From: Mycolicibacterium phlei
Lineage (GTDB): Bacteria; Actinomycetota; Actinomycetes; Mycobacteriales; Mycobacteriaceae
DNA length: 64,000 bases
Assembly (NCBI RefSeq): GCF_001583415.1
Contig: NZ_CP014475.1
Location: 4,464,001 to 4,528,000 of the forward strand
Direction of reading: 5' to 3'
The notes under the pieces are model-generated. The model made no database searches and was not told where the DNA came from. It saw only the letters and a program-made list of their open reading frames with translations. Shown here piece after piece: positions 30,187 through 39,718 of this stretch (the stretch's first letter is position 1; each line of letters starts with the position of its first letter). Both the position numbers and the translations under genes were made by a program.

Positions 30187-30858
30187 GTGCGCAGATGTCG
30201 GGCGGTGGTGGTGACGATGCTGGTCGCACTGGTCGCCGTGGTCGGCTGCACCAAGCAGATCGACGGCACCGCACTGCGGGATCCCGTACCGGCGCCGCTG
30301 GGTGTCAGCCGCGACGGCTACGGCGTGGTCGCCGGCTTCGACAGCGCGCCGTACCACATCGAGATCTTCACCGAACCCCAGTGCAACCACTGCGCCGATC
30401 TGCAGGCCGACTTCGGCGACCAGTTGCGCTACTACATCGACACGGGGGCGCTTCAGGTCACCTACCGGCCGCTGACCTTCCTCGACGACAGACCCGGCGG
30501 GCACTCGGCGCGGGTGGCCAACGCGCTGTTCCTGGCCGCCGAGTCCGGGGCATCCGGCGCGCCGTTCCAGCGGTTCGTCCAGCAGTTGTGGGCCCACCAG
30601 GAACCCGGCGGGCCCGGCCCCAGCGACGACGAGATGGCCGAGATGGCCCGCGCGGCGGGCATGCCCGGGGAGGCCGCGGACCGGATCGCCTCAGGTGGTC
30701 CGGCGGTCGACGTCGCCGATATGGACACGGTGAACTTCGGCTACCTCTACGAGATCGACAACCTCACCACCGGAACACCCACCGTCTACGACCTGGTCGC
30801 CGACAAGCGCCTCGACATCTACGACGACGACTGGCTTGTCAGGCTGATGCAGTCCTGA
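30187..30858 (+). CDS. DsbA-like thioredoxin-fold lipoprotein
   Basis: A 223-residue exported thiol oxidoreductase candidate. Residues 1-21 are a signal peptide with lipobox VAVVGC. The active-site CxxC is CNHC in [13 protein letters not shown] near residue 67, followed by the cis-Pro-type segment GTPTVYD near 197. It probably assists disulfide formation or reduction in exported proteins such as the Cys-rich lipoprotein at 18826. Nearest relatives would be mycobacterial DsbA-domain lipoproteins. It lies opposite to the men operon and overlaps the DUF3592 gene by 20 bases tail to tail. Confidence 0.85.
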   Translation: MRRCRAVVVTMLVALVAVVGCTKQIDGTALRDPVPAPLGVSRDGYGVVAGFDSAPYHIEIFTEPQCNHCADLQADFGDQLRYYIDTGALQVTYRPLTFLDDRPGGHSARVANALFLAAESGASGAPFQRFVQQLWAHQEPGGPGPSDDEMAEMARAAGMPGEAADRIASGGPAVDVADMDTVNFGYLYEIDNLTTGTPTVYDLVADKRLDIYDDDWLVRLMQS

Positions 30859-31414
30859 CGGTGTCGCGCCGGGCGATGGCCCGCTCGATCAGCGTGACCA
30901 GGCCGAGCAGGGCGGCCGCGACCAACCAGCCGACCACCGCGATCGAACCGGCCGGGATGATCGCCAGCGACGCGTTACGGTCTTGCACGCGAACGAGATC
31001 CGGGTTGTTGATGTCGTATTCGACGTAGATCCTCATCCCGGTCTCGAGCTCGGAGGGATACAGCACCCCCAGCTCCGGGCGGTAGGTGATCCGGTCGGGG
31101 GTGACGAACTCGATGGTCGAGCGGCGCGGTCCGGCCGACAGCACCTCGGCGGCGGCCACCCCCATGTGCCGCTCGATCTGGCGGTCGTTGCGCCACGCGC
31201 CCAGCACCATCAGCACCGACTGCAGCGTCACCAGGCAGGCGATGATGACGATGCCCATCCGGATACGGCGGAAGATCCGGTCCCGCCGTGTCTCGTTCGG
31301 GTCGGCGAACATGCGGGGCAGGAACCGTCGCACCCACGTGAGCGCCTTCGCTCCGCTCACAGGCCCCGATTTGTTCGCTCCGCTCACAGGGCCTGAATTG
31401 TTCGCTTCGCTCAC
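30839..31414 (-). CDS. DUF3592 membrane protein (Rv0556-like)
   Basis: A 191-residue protein with two membrane helices, at about 55-76 ([19 protein letters not shown]) and 155-178, enclosing an extracytoplasmic DUF3592 domain with [12 protein letters not shown]. Function is unknown, but the gene follows menD in M. tuberculosis too (Rv0556). The GTG at 31414 overlaps the menD stop, yet the same GTGAGCG start context recurs in frame 27 and 54 bases later, so the true start may be any of the three; the shortest form starts VSGAKALTW and equals the usual family N-terminus best. Confidence 0.8.
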   Translation of the reverse strand: MSEANNSGPVSGANKSGPVSGAKALTWVRRFLPRMFADPNETRRDRIFRRIRMGIVIIACLVTLQSVLMVLGAWRNDRQIERHMGVAAAEVLSAGPRRSTIEFVTPDRITYRPELGVLYPSELETGMRIYVEYDINNPDLVRVQDRNASLAIIPAGSIAVVGWLVAAALLGLVTLIERAIARRDTVRTASA

Positions 31415-31420
31415 AGGGCC
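31347..31420. repeat. 27-bp tandem repeat at the menD stop / DUF3592 start
   Basis: TTCGCTCCGCTCACAGG recurs at 31347 and 31374, and as TTCGCTTCGCTCACAGG at 31401, a period of 27. On the minus strand each unit carries CCTGTGAGCG, that is a GTG start overlapping a TGA. In the protein this gives GPVSGANKS-like repeats. Confidence 0.9.
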
Positions 31421-33066
31421 GCCTTGATCGATGCGTGCAACGCCCGCAGCGACGACCGGTCGGCCTTCACCTCCAGCACCCGCATCCCGTCGTACGGTTC
31501 CTCGAGCGCCGCGCCGAGGTCGTCGACCTCGAGCTGACGGCTCTCCACGTGATAGGCCCGGCACAGCGCGCCGACGTCGACGTCGTGCGGGGTGCCGAAG
31601 ATCCGCGACGACACGTCGGAGAACCGCGGGTCGCCCTGTTCGAGCAGCTCGAAGATGCCGCCACCGTTGTCGTTGGACACCACGATCGTCAGGTTGCGCG
31701 GCGTCGGCTCCGTCGGCCCGATCAGCAGACCGGAGCTGTCGTGCACGAACGTCAGATCACCCAGCAGCGCGATCGTCCGGCGGGGTCTGCCCCCACCCGT
31801 CTCCCGCTCGTGCGCCAAGGCGGCCCCGATCGCCGTCGACACCGTCCCGTCGATACCGGCCACCCCGCGGTTGGACCGCACCTTGATGCCGTGGGTGTCC
31901 AGCCCGACCAGCGCGGCGTCGCGCACCGGGTTCGACGCGCCCAGCACCAGCTGGTCGCCCGGCCGCAGCGCCTCGGCCACCGCCGCGGCCACATGCAGAC
32001 CGGTCTTGAGCGGATGGGTCTCGAGTTGCCTGCGCACCGCCGCCATCGCGTGCCGGTGCACCTCGGCGCAGCGCTGCAGCCAGGCCGGATCCGGCTCCCC
32101 CGTCGTCACCGCACGGGTCCCGGTGGCCTGCGAGTTGCCCGACACGTCCGGCCAGCGCGGCCCCGTCGTCAGCGCATAGACCGGCACCGTCGGATCCGCC
32201 AGCAGCGCCGACACCGGCCGGTGCAGCGTCGGACGGCCCAGCATGATCACCTGCTTGGGCCGCACCAGCGGCAGCGCGTACGGGTGCAGCGGATTGTCGG
32301 CGGGCGGCGCCGTGGGCTCGGCGACGGTCGGCAGCGCGGCCAGGTTCGGGTGCACCCCGGCGCCGTGCCCGGCGATGACGACGGTGTCCGGGGTCAGGTC
32401 GATCTCCAGCGGCTGGTCGAACGACACCGGCGGGGTGACCGTCCACGGTTTGCCGTCGGGCCTGCCCTCCGGGCAGTACGGGCCGGTATCCTCGTTCGGG
32501 TCGGGCACCAGCGGCTCGCGCAGCGGGATGTCGAACTGCACCGGTCCGGCGTTCGCGGAGCGGGCACCGGTGGCGGCGACCAGAACCCGGCACACCGCCG
32601 ACCGCCACTGCGCGTTGAGCGCGTCGAGGTTCTCCGCGCCGTCCTGCGCCAGGCCCAGGCTGATCGACGCGCGTACCTGCGTGCCGAAATAGCCGAGCTG
32701 CTCGAAGGTCTGGTTGGCGCCGGTGCCGAGCAGTTCGTAGGGCCGGTTGGCCGACAGCACGATCAGCGGCACCCGTGCGTAGTTGGCCTCCACCACCGCC
32801 GGCCCCAGGTTGGCCACCGCGGTGCCCGACGTCATCGCGATGCACACCGGCGCACGCTCGGCGATGGCCAGGCCGATCGCCAGGAAGCCGGCGGTGCGTT
32901 CGTCGATGCGCACATGCAGCCGCAACCGGCCGGCCCGGTCGGCGTCGTGCAGGGCGAAGGCCAGCGGGGCGTTGCGCGAACCCGGGCACAGCACCACGTC
33001 CCGCACGCCGCCGCGAATCAGTTCGTCGACGACCACGCGGGCCTGCGCGGTCGAGGGGTTCACCAC
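31411..33066 (-). CDS. menD: MenD, SEPHCHC synthase
   Basis: A 551-residue thiamine-diphosphate enzyme that adds succinic semialdehyde (from 2-oxoglutarate) to isochorismate in menaquinone synthesis. N-terminal [16 protein letters not shown] at about 23-38 and the catalytic-glutamate-bearing [11 protein letters not shown] near 55 are typical; the ThDP/Mg motif [13 protein letters not shown]... with NDNGGGIFE lies near 430-470. Starts GTG-GTG at 33066/33063; the first overlaps the TAG of bpoC. Strongly resembles Rv0555 throughout. Confidence 0.97.
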   Translation of the reverse strand: MVNPSTAQARVVVDELIRGGVRDVVLCPGSRNAPLAFALHDADRAGRLRLHVRIDERTAGFLAIGLAIAERAPVCIAMTSGTAVANLGPAVVEANYARVPLIVLSANRPYELLGTGANQTFEQLGYFGTQVRASISLGLAQDGAENLDALNAQWRSAVCRVLVAATGARSANAGPVQFDIPLREPLVPDPNEDTGPYCPEGRPDGKPWTVTPPVSFDQPLEIDLTPDTVVIAGHGAGVHPNLAALPTVAEPTAPPADNPLHPYALPLVRPKQVIMLGRPTLHRPVSALLADPTVPVYALTTGPRWPDVSGNSQATGTRAVTTGEPDPAWLQRCAEVHRHAMAAVRRQLETHPLKTGLHVAAAVAEALRPGDQLVLGASNPVRDAALVGLDTHGIKVRSNRGVAGIDGTVSTAIGAALAHERETGGGRPRRTIALLGDLTFVHDSSGLLIGPTEPTPRNLTIVVSNDNGGGIFELLEQGDPRFSDVSSRIFGTPHDVDVGALCRAYHVESRQLEVDDLGAALEEPYDGMRVLEVKADRSSLRALHASIKAAL

Positions 33067-33848
33067 TACAGCCTATCGGCGAAGAAATCGAGGATTGCCT
33101 TGTTGACCACGTCGGGCCGTTCGATGAAGCCCAGGTGCCCGGTGTCGGGGATCTCCAGGTAGCGGCCGTTGGGGATGGCGTCGGCGACCTCGCGGCCCAG
33201 GTGCGGCGGCAGCACGACGTCGTCGGCGAAGCCGATCACCAGCGTCGGCACCTTGATGTTGCGGTAGGCGGGCAGCCGGTTGCCCTGCGGGCCGATGCCG
33301 ATCTGGGTGCGCATGCCGGGTGTCATCTTGGTCGGCCACATGGTGAACATGTCGATCCAGTCGCGGATCTTGGCGTCGTCGTTCAGCGTCTTCGGCGAGA
33401 AGCTTTCCAGCAGACGGATTTTCGCGTCGTAGTTGGGTGGCAGCCGGACCCCGGACTCGGCGAGCTCCCACTCGGCGTTGCGGAAGAACTCGCGGGTACG
33501 GTCGGCGCGGCCGCGGGTGGCCATCAGTACCGCCCGATCGACGAGCTCGGGGCGGGCCAGCATCAGCTCCTGGGCGATGAACGAGCCCATCGACACCCCG
33601 ACCAGTCGCACCGGGTCGGCGCCGAGCTTCTCGATCAGCGCGGCGGTGTCGGCGACCATGGTCTCGGCGGTGAAGCCGGTGGCCTTCTCGGTGGCGCCGA
33701 TGCCGCGGTTGTCGAACGTGATGCAGCGGTAGCCGGCGCGCTGGAACTCCGGCACCTGGTGCAGATGCCAGGTGCGGCCCGCTCCGCCGCGACCGGCGAT
33801 GAACAGGACTGCAGGACCGCTACCGCGGTCGTCGTAGGCCAGATTCAC
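33066..33848 (-). CDS. bpoC: BpoC-type alpha/beta hydrolase
   Basis: A 260-residue alpha/beta hydrolase similar to Rv0554, annotated as a non-heme haloperoxidase. The nucleophile elbow is GVSMGS near residue 92, with the acid in [12 protein letters not shown] near 205 and the catalytic His in PDTGHLGF near 235. The oxyanion segment [12 protein letters not shown] is near 16. The physiological reaction is not known; its place between menC and menD has led to the idea of a MenH-like role, but this is inference. GTG start; its stop overlaps the first base of menD. Confidence 0.9.
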   Translation of the reverse strand: MNLAYDDRGSGPAVLFIAGRGGAGRTWHLHQVPEFQRAGYRCITFDNRGIGATEKATGFTAETMVADTAALIEKLGADPVRLVGVSMGSFIAQELMLARPELVDRAVLMATRGRADRTREFFRNAEWELAESGVRLPPNYDAKIRLLESFSPKTLNDDAKIRDWIDMFTMWPTKMTPGMRTQIGIGPQGNRLPAYRNIKVPTLVIGFADDVVLPPHLGREVADAIPNGRYLEIPDTGHLGFIERPDVVNKAILDFFADRL

Positions 33849-33896
33849 TCCAGCGACGGTACCGACTGTCCGCGTGTGACGGAGATCTCACGCCGG

Positions 33897-34604
33897 TCAG
33901 GAGGCGCGGACCTTGCGCAGGGCGGTCTGCCACAGCAGCGTCACCGGCGCGGTCAGCTGGCCCAGTTTGACGGTGTCGCGGGTGAGCAGCGCCGACGCCG
34001 ACGCCTTGGTGGTGGCCGAGGCCTTGGACATGTGCCCGGAGTCGTACGGCGGCTGCGGGTCGTACTCGATGACCAATTGCACCGCCTTGGCCTTGGCGTC
34101 ACCGGCGATCTGGCCGGCCAGCCACAGCCCCAGGTCGATGCCCGCCGACACGCCCGCGGCGGTGACGATCCTGCCCTCCCGCACGATGCGCTGGTCGCCG
34201 ACGGGGTGCACGCCGAACGGTCGCAGCATTGGCAGCGCCATCCAGTGCGACGTCGCCCGCCTGCCGTTGAGCAGCCCGGCGGCGGCCAGGATCACCGACC
34301 CCGAGCACACCGACGTCGTCCACGTCGAGGATTCGTGCGCCCGGCGGACCCAGTCGAGCACCCTCTGGTCGCGGGCATGCTCGAAGGTCGACATCCCGCC
34401 CGGGACCAGCACGACGTCCGGTGCCGGGGTCTCGTCGAACGAGTGCGTCGCCCCCACCAGCAGCACCCCGGAGTCCGCGGCGACGGGGCCGGGTTCGTGC
34501 CAGACGAACCGCACGTCGGCGCCGGGCAGGTTGCGCAGCACCTCGTAGGGGCCGATGAAGTCCAGCGCGGTGAACCCCGGGTACAGCACGATGGCGATCT
34601 GCAT
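33897..34604 (-). CDS. DJ-1/PfpI family protein (isonitrile-hydratase-like)
   Basis: A 235-residue GATase1-fold protein. The nucleophile Cys is in SVCSGSVILAAAG near 103 and the conserved Glu/Asp-type turn is LDFIGPYEVL near 16. Such proteins include isonitrile hydratases and glyoxalase-III or protease-like enzymes. It begins 10 bases after the GlxA-type regulator gene, with GAGGAGG ribosome site overlapping that stop, so the two form a pair. Both genes are absent from this place in the M. tuberculosis men cluster. Confidence 0.8.
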   Translation of the reverse strand: MQIAIVLYPGFTALDFIGPYEVLRNLPGADVRFVWHEPGPVAADSGVLLVGATHSFDETPAPDVVLVPGGMSTFEHARDQRVLDWVRRAHESSTWTTSVCSGSVILAAAGLLNGRRATSHWMALPMLRPFGVHPVGDQRIVREGRIVTAAGVSAGIDLGLWLAGQIAGDAKAKAVQLVIEYDPQPPYDSGHMSKASATTKASASALLTRDTVKLGQLTAPVTLLWQTALRKVRAS

Positions 34605-34614
34605 GGTGGCCTCC

Positions 34615-35580
34615 TCAGACTTTGGTGAACGTCTTGCGGTACTGGTCCGGGGAGATCCCCAGGCGGCGAATGAAGTTGCGGCGCAACGTCTCCGCACTGC
34701 CGAACCCGCAGCGCGCCGCGATCGTGGTGACGGTGTCGTCGGTCTCCTCGAGCAGACGGCGGGCGGCCTCGGTGCGGATCCGGTCGACGTACGCGCCGGG
34801 CGCCTCCCCCACCTCGTCGGTGAACACCCGGGTGAAGTGGCGCGGGCTCATCGCGGCGCGGCGGGCCAGTTCGGCGATGCTGTGCGGCCCGCCGGGGTCG
34901 GCCTCGATGGCCTCCTGCACCTCGCGGATCGGTTCGCGCCGGGCCCGCGGCATCCACACCGGGGCGGCGAACTGCGTCTGCCCGCCCGGCCTGCGCAGGT
35001 ACAGCACCAGCCAGCGGGCGATCGTCTGCGCGGCGTCGGCGCCGTGGTCGTCCTCGACCAGCGACAGCGCCAGGTCGATGCCGGCGGTCACGCCGGCCGC
35101 GGTCCAGGTGCGCTCGTTGCTGCGCACGAAGATCGGGTCGGGATCGACGGTGACGGACGGGAATTCGCGGGCCAGCCGGTCGGCGTAGGCCCAGTGCGTG
35201 GTGGCGGGGCAGCCGTCGAGCAGGCCGGCTTCCGCGGCCAGGAACGCGCCGGTGCAGACGCTGACGACGCGGCGGGCGTGCCTGGCGATGTCGCGGATCC
35301 ACGACATCAGCTCGGGATCGCGGCGGGCGTCGTCGACGCCGTGGCCGCCGGGCAGCACGACGGTGTCCAGCAGGCGGCGTGGGTCGGGCAGCGGGTCGGC
35401 CAGCATCGTCAGCCCGGTGCCGGTGCTGACCGGTCGCCCGCCGCGGCTGACGATCCGCACGTCGTAGCCCTCGCGGCCGTGGCCCTGAAGGTACGTCGAC
35501 GCGCCGGTGAACACGTCGAACGGCCCGATCAGGTCGAGGGCCTGCACACCCGGGAAGCCGAGGATCACCACCGATCGCAC
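34615..35580 (-). CDS. GlxA-type AraC transcriptional regulator with DJ-1/PfpI sensor domain
   Basis: A 321-residue regulator. The N-terminal ~185 residues are a DJ-1/PfpI domain (VVILGFPGVQALDLIGPFDVF; Cys in SVCTGAFLAAEAG), here acting as sensor, and the last ~100 are an AraC-type double helix-turn-helix (SIAELARRAAMSPRHFTRVF; TTIAARCGFGSAETLRRNF). It likely controls the adjacent DJ-1 protein gene. The GTG at 35580 is the only reasonable start; no clear ribosome site precedes it. The pair is inserted between menC and bpoC. Confidence 0.85.
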   Translation of the reverse strand: MRSVVILGFPGVQALDLIGPFDVFTGASTYLQGHGREGYDVRIVSRGGRPVSTGTGLTMLADPLPDPRRLLDTVVLPGGHGVDDARRDPELMSWIRDIARHARRVVSVCTGAFLAAEAGLLDGCPATTHWAYADRLAREFPSVTVDPDPIFVRSNERTWTAAGVTAGIDLALSLVEDDHGADAAQTIARWLVLYLRRPGGQTQFAAPVWMPRARREPIREVQEAIEADPGGPHSIAELARRAAMSPRHFTRVFTDEVGEAPGAYVDRIRTEAARRLLEETDDTVTTIAARCGFGSAETLRRNFIRRLGISPDQYRKTFTKV

Positions 35581-35633
35581 GGGTTCAGTCTTGGCCACCG
35601 CGGCCGTGGCGTCTACGACATGGATCCCACAGA

Positions 35634-36590
35634 TCAGGACAAGAGGGGCAGACAGTCGCGGATCCGGTCGATCCACCACTGCCGGCGCTCGGCCGGCACC
35701 GCGAGCGCGTCCAGGCGCGCGGGGTCGGGGACGACGGTGCGCACCGGCAGGTAGCCGTCCTCGGGGGCGACGGGTTCGGCGACATCCTCGACGAACAGCC
35801 CGCCGGTGCCCAGCCCGCACGCGTGCCGCAGCTCGGGCAGCGCGGCGGCGGCCAGCAGCCCGCGTCCGATCCCGACGGCGGAGTCCAGGGCGCTGGAGAC
35901 GACGATCGGGATGTCGATCTGGGCGGCGATGTCGAGCATCTTGCGGATCCCGCCCAGCGGCGCGACCTTGAGCACCGCCACGTCGGCGGCGTTCTCACGC
36001 ACGACGCGCAACGGGTCCTCGGCCTTGCGGATGCTCTCGTCGGCGGCGACCGGGACGTCGACGCGGCGCCGCAGCTCGGCGAGTTCGGCGACACTCCGAC
36101 ACGGCTGCTCGAGATACTCCAGCGGCCCATCGGCGGTCAAAGCCGTTGCGGCGGCGACGGCTTCGTCGACGGTCCAGCCGCCGTTGGCGTCCACCCGCAC
36201 CGTCGGCACCAGCGCGCGCACCGCGTTGACCCGGGCGACGTCGTCGGCCAGGGTCTGGCCGGGTTCGGCGACCTTGACCTTGGCGGTGCGCGCTCCCGGG
36301 AAGCGGGCGAGCACGCCGGGCACCTCGGCGGCGGCGACGGCGGGCACGGTGGCGTTGATCGGGATGCGGTCGCGGTGCGCGGCGGGCGCGGGCTGGTAGG
36401 CCGCCTCCAGCGCCGACGCCAGCCAGTGGGCGGCCTCGGGGGGCTCGTACTCGAGGAACGCGCCGAACTCGCCCCAGCCGGCGGGGCCGTCGATCAGCGC
36501 GACCTCGCGAACGGTGATGCCGCGGAACCGGACCCGCATCGGCAGGGCCACCACGTGTAGGCGGTCGACGATGTCCCCAGCATCAGGCAT
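35634..36590 (-). CDS. menC: o-Succinylbenzoate synthase
   Basis: A 318-residue enolase-superfamily enzyme that dehydrates SHCHC to o-succinylbenzoate. Catalytic and metal residues are visible: KVKVAEPG (KxK) near 106, RVDANGGW near 135, EYLEQP near 162, AADES near 187 and the second-base Lys in AVLKVAPLGG near 211. ATG 36590 has AGGATGG upstream; a further ATG three codons earlier is possible. It is the first gene of the minus-strand group menC, glxA-like, pfpI-like, bpoC, menD, DUF3592. Confidence 0.95.
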   Translation of the reverse strand: MPDAGDIVDRLHVVALPMRVRFRGITVREVALIDGPAGWGEFGAFLEYEPPEAAHWLASALEAAYQPAPAAHRDRIPINATVPAVAAAEVPGVLARFPGARTAKVKVAEPGQTLADDVARVNAVRALVPTVRVDANGGWTVDEAVAAATALTADGPLEYLEQPCRSVAELAELRRRVDVPVAADESIRKAEDPLRVVRENAADVAVLKVAPLGGIRKMLDIAAQIDIPIVVSSALDSAVGIGRGLLAAAALPELRHACGLGTGGLFVEDVAEPVAPEDGYLPVRTVVPDPARLDALAVPAERRQWWIDRIRDCLPLLS

Positions 36591-36705
36591 GGCCACCATC
36601 CTGCACTGCTTCGCAATTCGGCTGTTTCGGCGGAGCCCAAACCGGGCATCTTTCAGTTACTTAATCATCTCCGGGTCCGCCCGGCTCTCGAGGACGAGGT
36701 ACGCC

Positions 36706-37035
36706 ATGAACATCACCATCCGGACCTGTGTGATCGCGGGCGTCTCCGCGCTGACGGTGGGGGCGGTTGCCGCCGTCCCGGCCGCGCCGACGTCAGCACC
36801 GGTCTCGACCGCGCCGGCGGCGCTGGCCGCCGCCATCGCACCCGCACCCGCACCCGCACCGGTTCCCCCGGCGGTTCCCCCGGCACCGGTCGCACCGCTG
36901 GCCGTCCCGGCCCCGGACGCCCCGCCGCGCGCGACCACCCCGGGTGGCGGCGCCGGCGATGACGGCGACGACACGGCCGGCGCCACGGGCACCGGCACCA
37001 ACACCGACAACACCAACACCAACAACGACGACTGA
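36706..37035 (+). CDS. Small secreted Pro/Ala-rich protein
   Basis: A 109-residue protein with a signal peptide (about 1-27, cleaved after a VPAAP-type site) and no lipobox. The mature part is a low-complexity chain: Ala-Pro repeats (about 45-75), then a Gly/Asp/Thr/Asn-rich acidic tail with no cysteine. Proline-rich exported peptides of this kind are common in mycobacteria; no function is assigned. ATG 36706 has GAGG upstream. It lies 13 bases before the TspO gene and is probably co-transcribed with it. The 106-base gap to menC should hold both promoters. Confidence 0.65.
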   Translation: MNITIRTCVIAGVSALTVGAVAAVPAAPTSAPVSTAPAALAAAIAPAPAPAPVPPAVPPAPVAPLAVPAPDAPPRATTPGGGAGDDGDDTAGATGTGTNTDNTNTNNDD

Positions 37036-37048
37036 CGAAGGAGTCTCT

Positions 37049-37531
37049 GTGCCATCGAAGACCTTGATCCCCACGGCGGCAGCGGTGGTGGCCACCGGTG
37101 TCGTCGGCGGACTGGCCAGCCGTCCGGCGCGCACCGAATGGTTCAAGAAGCTGCGTAAACCGCCGTATCAGCCGCCGCCCCAGGTGTTTCCGATCGCCTG
37201 GAACGCGCTGTACAGCACCATCGCGGGGGTGTCGGCCTCGACGATCGACGAGTTCGACCGGCAGGGCCGCACCGAGGACAAACGCCGCTACATCGCCGCC
37301 CTGGGCGCGAACCTGGTGCTCAACGCCGGGTGGTCGTGGTTGTTCTTCAGCCAGCGCCGGCTCGGCACCGCGGCGGTGGCGGCCGGAGTGCTGGCCGCCA
37401 GCAGCGCCGACCTGACCCGCCGGTCGGTCTCGGCGCGCGGCAAGGCGGCCGCTCCGCTGGCGGCGTACCCGCTGTGGTGCACGTTCGCGACCGTGTTGTC
37501 GTCGCACATCTGGTTCCTCAACCGCCGATGA
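37049..37531 (+). CDS. tspO: TspO/MBR family tryptophan-rich protein
   Basis: A 160-residue five-helix membrane protein. Family marks are KPPYQPPPQVFPIAWNALYS near 33-52, NAGWSWLFF near 92 and AAYPLWCTFATVLS near 138. TspO proteins bind porphyrins and cholesterol and are linked to tetrapyrrole handling and stress. GTG 37049 follows GAAGGAG. Its stop overlaps the start of the SOUL gene by ATGA, so the two heme-related proteins are made together. Confidence 0.9.
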   Translation: MPSKTLIPTAAAVVATGVVGGLASRPARTEWFKKLRKPPYQPPPQVFPIAWNALYSTIAGVSASTIDEFDRQGRTEDKRRYIAALGANLVLNAGWSWLFFSQRRLGTAAVAAGVLAASSADLTRRSVSARGKAAAPLAAYPLWCTFATVLSSHIWFLNRR

Positions 37532-38127
37532 ACCTGCTCGCACTGCCCCGCCAGACCGTCGAGGGTCTGCTGGCGACTGTCGGCATCCGCGTCGGCACCG
37601 AGGAGCCGCACCACCTGTCGACACCGCTGACCGGGCGGGTGCAGTTGCGCCGCTACGGCCCGCGGATCGCCGCGGAGACGACGGTCGACGCCGACGAGGA
37701 ACGTGCCCGCAACATCGGCTTCCGGCGGCTGGCCGGCTACATCTTCGGCGCCAACCACCGCAGCGAGTCGATCGCGATGACCGCCCCGGTCGCGCAGGGC
37801 GACACGATCGCGATGACGGCACCCGTCGCGCAGAGCCGGTCGACGATCCGGTTCTACATGCCGTCGAAGTGGACCATGGACACCCTGCCCGCGCCCGACG
37901 ACGACCGGGTGCGGCTGGTGAAGGTGCCCGGTGAGACGGTCGCGGTGCTGCGGTTCAGCGGGGACCGCAGCCCGCGCGCCGTCGCGACACACACCGCCGA
38001 GCTGCTGGATACGCTGCGCGCCAACGACATCGAGGTCACCGGCGAACCGCAGGCGTGGTTCTACGATCCGCCGTGGACGCTGCCGTTGCGGCGGCGCAAC
38101 GAGATCGCCGTCACGGTCCGGGACTAG
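37528..38127 (+). CDS. SOUL/HBP family heme-binding protein
   Basis: A 199-residue SOUL-domain protein. Family segments include LRRYGPRIAAET near 36, FRRLAGYIFGANH near 67 and the MTAPVAQ motif, here duplicated as IAMTAPVAQGDTIAMTAPV around 83-100, then RFYMPSKWTMDTLPAP near 108. Members bind heme or porphyrins. There is no signal peptide. Fusion-like coupling with tspO (ATGA) points to a shared tetrapyrrole role. Its stop overlaps that of the convergent acyl-CoA synthetase gene by three bases. Confidence 0.9.
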   Translation: MNLLALPRQTVEGLLATVGIRVGTEEPHHLSTPLTGRVQLRRYGPRIAAETTVDADEERARNIGFRRLAGYIFGANHRSESIAMTAPVAQGDTIAMTAPVAQSRSTIRFYMPSKWTMDTLPAPDDDRVRLVKVPGETVAVLRFSGDRSPRAVATHTAELLDTLRANDIEVTGEPQAWFYDPPWTLPLRRRNEIAVTVRD

Positions 38128-39689
38128 ACGGTCGCGCGTTCGCGGCCCTCCCAGTAGGGCTTGCGCAGTTCCTTCTTGAGGATCTTGCCGGTCGGGTTGC
38201 GTGGCAGTTCGTCGGTGATGTCGATGGACTTCGGGCACTTGTAGCCTGCCAACCGCTCCCGGCAGAACGCGATGAGCTCGTCCTCGGTGGCCGAGCCGTC
38301 GAGGGAGACAACGGCTTTGACGGCCTCACCCCACTTCTCGTCGGGCACGCCGATCACCGCGACGTCGACCACCGCCGGGTGCTCGGCGAGCACCCGCTCG
38401 ACCTCGACCGAGTAGATGTTCTCGCCGCCGGAGATGATCATGTCCTTGAGCCGGTCCTCGACGAAGATGTAGCCGTCCTCGTCGACGCGGCCGATGTCGC
38501 CGGTGCGGAACCAGCCGTCGGGGGTGATGGCCTCCGCGGTGGCGTCGGGCCGGTTGTGGTAGCCCTTCATCAACTGCGGTGTGCGGAACCACAGTTCGCC
38601 CTGCTGCCCGGTCGGGACCTCCTGCAGCGTGTTCGGGTCGACCACCCGCACCTCGGCGTTGGCGATGACCCGGCCCGCGCTGACCAGTCGCTCCTCGGAC
38701 GCACTGCGGTGGTCCTCGGGCATCAGCTGGCTGATCACCCCGCACACCTCGGTCAGCCCGTAGACCTGGATAAAATCGGTGTCGGGCCAGGCCTTCAGCG
38801 CCGCGCGCAGCAGCGGCAGCGGCATCGGTGACGCCCCGTAGGCGAACGACTTGAGGTTGCTGAACAGCTTGACGGCGTCCTCGCCCGCGTCGAGGACAGT
38901 GGCCAGCACGGCGGGCACCAGGAACGTGCGGTTGGCGCCCTTGAGGATCGCGTCGGCCAGCGTGGCGCCGTTGACCTCGCGGGTCATCACCGTCGGCACC
39001 CCTTCGTAGAGCCCGAACTGCACGTAGGACGATCCGCCGACGTGGAACAGCGGCATCGACACCATGTTCTTGTCGCCCGGGTCGAACCGCCAGGCGTTGC
39101 GGGCGTTCTCGGTGTGCGCGATCAGGTTGGCGTGGGTGATCTGCACCCCCTTGGGCCGGCCGGTGGTGCCCGAGGAGTACATGATGATCGCGACGTCGTC
39201 GGAGGTCACCTCGGGTGAACGCCCGACCGGCGTCGACGCGGCCAGCAGCGCCTCGTACTCGTCGCCGTCCCCACCCTCGGGGGTGAGCCGGATGATCTCG
39301 CTGACGTTGGTCAGCCGGTCGCGGATGCCCTCGACGGTCGGGGCGAACTCCTCACCGACGATCAGCAGCTGGGCGCCGGAGTCGTTGAGCACGTAGTCGA
39401 GTTCGTCGGCGGCCAGCCGGAAGTTGACGATCGCGTTGGCCACCCCCAGCGACGCGGCGGCCAGGGTCAACTCGACGCACGCCGGGTGGTTCATGTCCAG
39501 GAACGCCACCACGTCGCCACGCTTGAGGCCCCGCTGCCGCAGCGCCCCGGCCAGCCGCCGGATCCGGTCGTTCCACTGCGCCCATGTCCAGGTGCGGCCG
39601 AGATAGGTCATCGCCTCGGCGTCGGGCGTGGTCTCGGCCCAGTGTGCGGGCCGCTCGTCCAGGAATCGGGGGGATGGCAGCTCTGACAT
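38124..39689 (-). CDS. FadD-type acyl-CoA synthetase
   Basis: A 521-residue adenylate-forming enzyme. The ATP loop IMYSSGTTGRPKGVQ is near residue 160, YGLTEVCG near 310, the hinge WFRTGDIG near 400 and the catalytic Lys in NPTGKILKKEL near 505. It activates a fatty or related carboxylic acid with CoA; chain length is unknown. ATG 39689 is the family start (MSELPSPRFLDERPAHWA). It is the third gene of a minus-strand series after the amidohydrolase, with a 29-base gap. Confidence 0.88.
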   Translation of the reverse strand: MSELPSPRFLDERPAHWAETTPDAEAMTYLGRTWTWAQWNDRIRRLAGALRQRGLKRGDVVAFLDMNHPACVELTLAAASLGVANAIVNFRLAADELDYVLNDSGAQLLIVGEEFAPTVEGIRDRLTNVSEIIRLTPEGGDGDEYEALLAASTPVGRSPEVTSDDVAIIMYSSGTTGRPKGVQITHANLIAHTENARNAWRFDPGDKNMVSMPLFHVGGSSYVQFGLYEGVPTVMTREVNGATLADAILKGANRTFLVPAVLATVLDAGEDAVKLFSNLKSFAYGASPMPLPLLRAALKAWPDTDFIQVYGLTEVCGVISQLMPEDHRSASEERLVSAGRVIANAEVRVVDPNTLQEVPTGQQGELWFRTPQLMKGYHNRPDATAEAITPDGWFRTGDIGRVDEDGYIFVEDRLKDMIISGGENIYSVEVERVLAEHPAVVDVAVIGVPDEKWGEAVKAVVSLDGSATEDELIAFCRERLAGYKCPKSIDITDELPRNPTGKILKKELRKPYWEGRERATV

Positions 39690-39718
39690 GCCAGCAGCGT
39701 GCCATGAAAGCGGCTGGC

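Noticed and set aside
36657-37822. Minus-strand open frames of 132 and 369 codons opposite the Pro-rich, TspO and SOUL genes
   Set aside because: They are mirror images of Ala/Pro-rich coding sequence; the plus-strand genes have clear families, ribosome sites and ATGA coupling.
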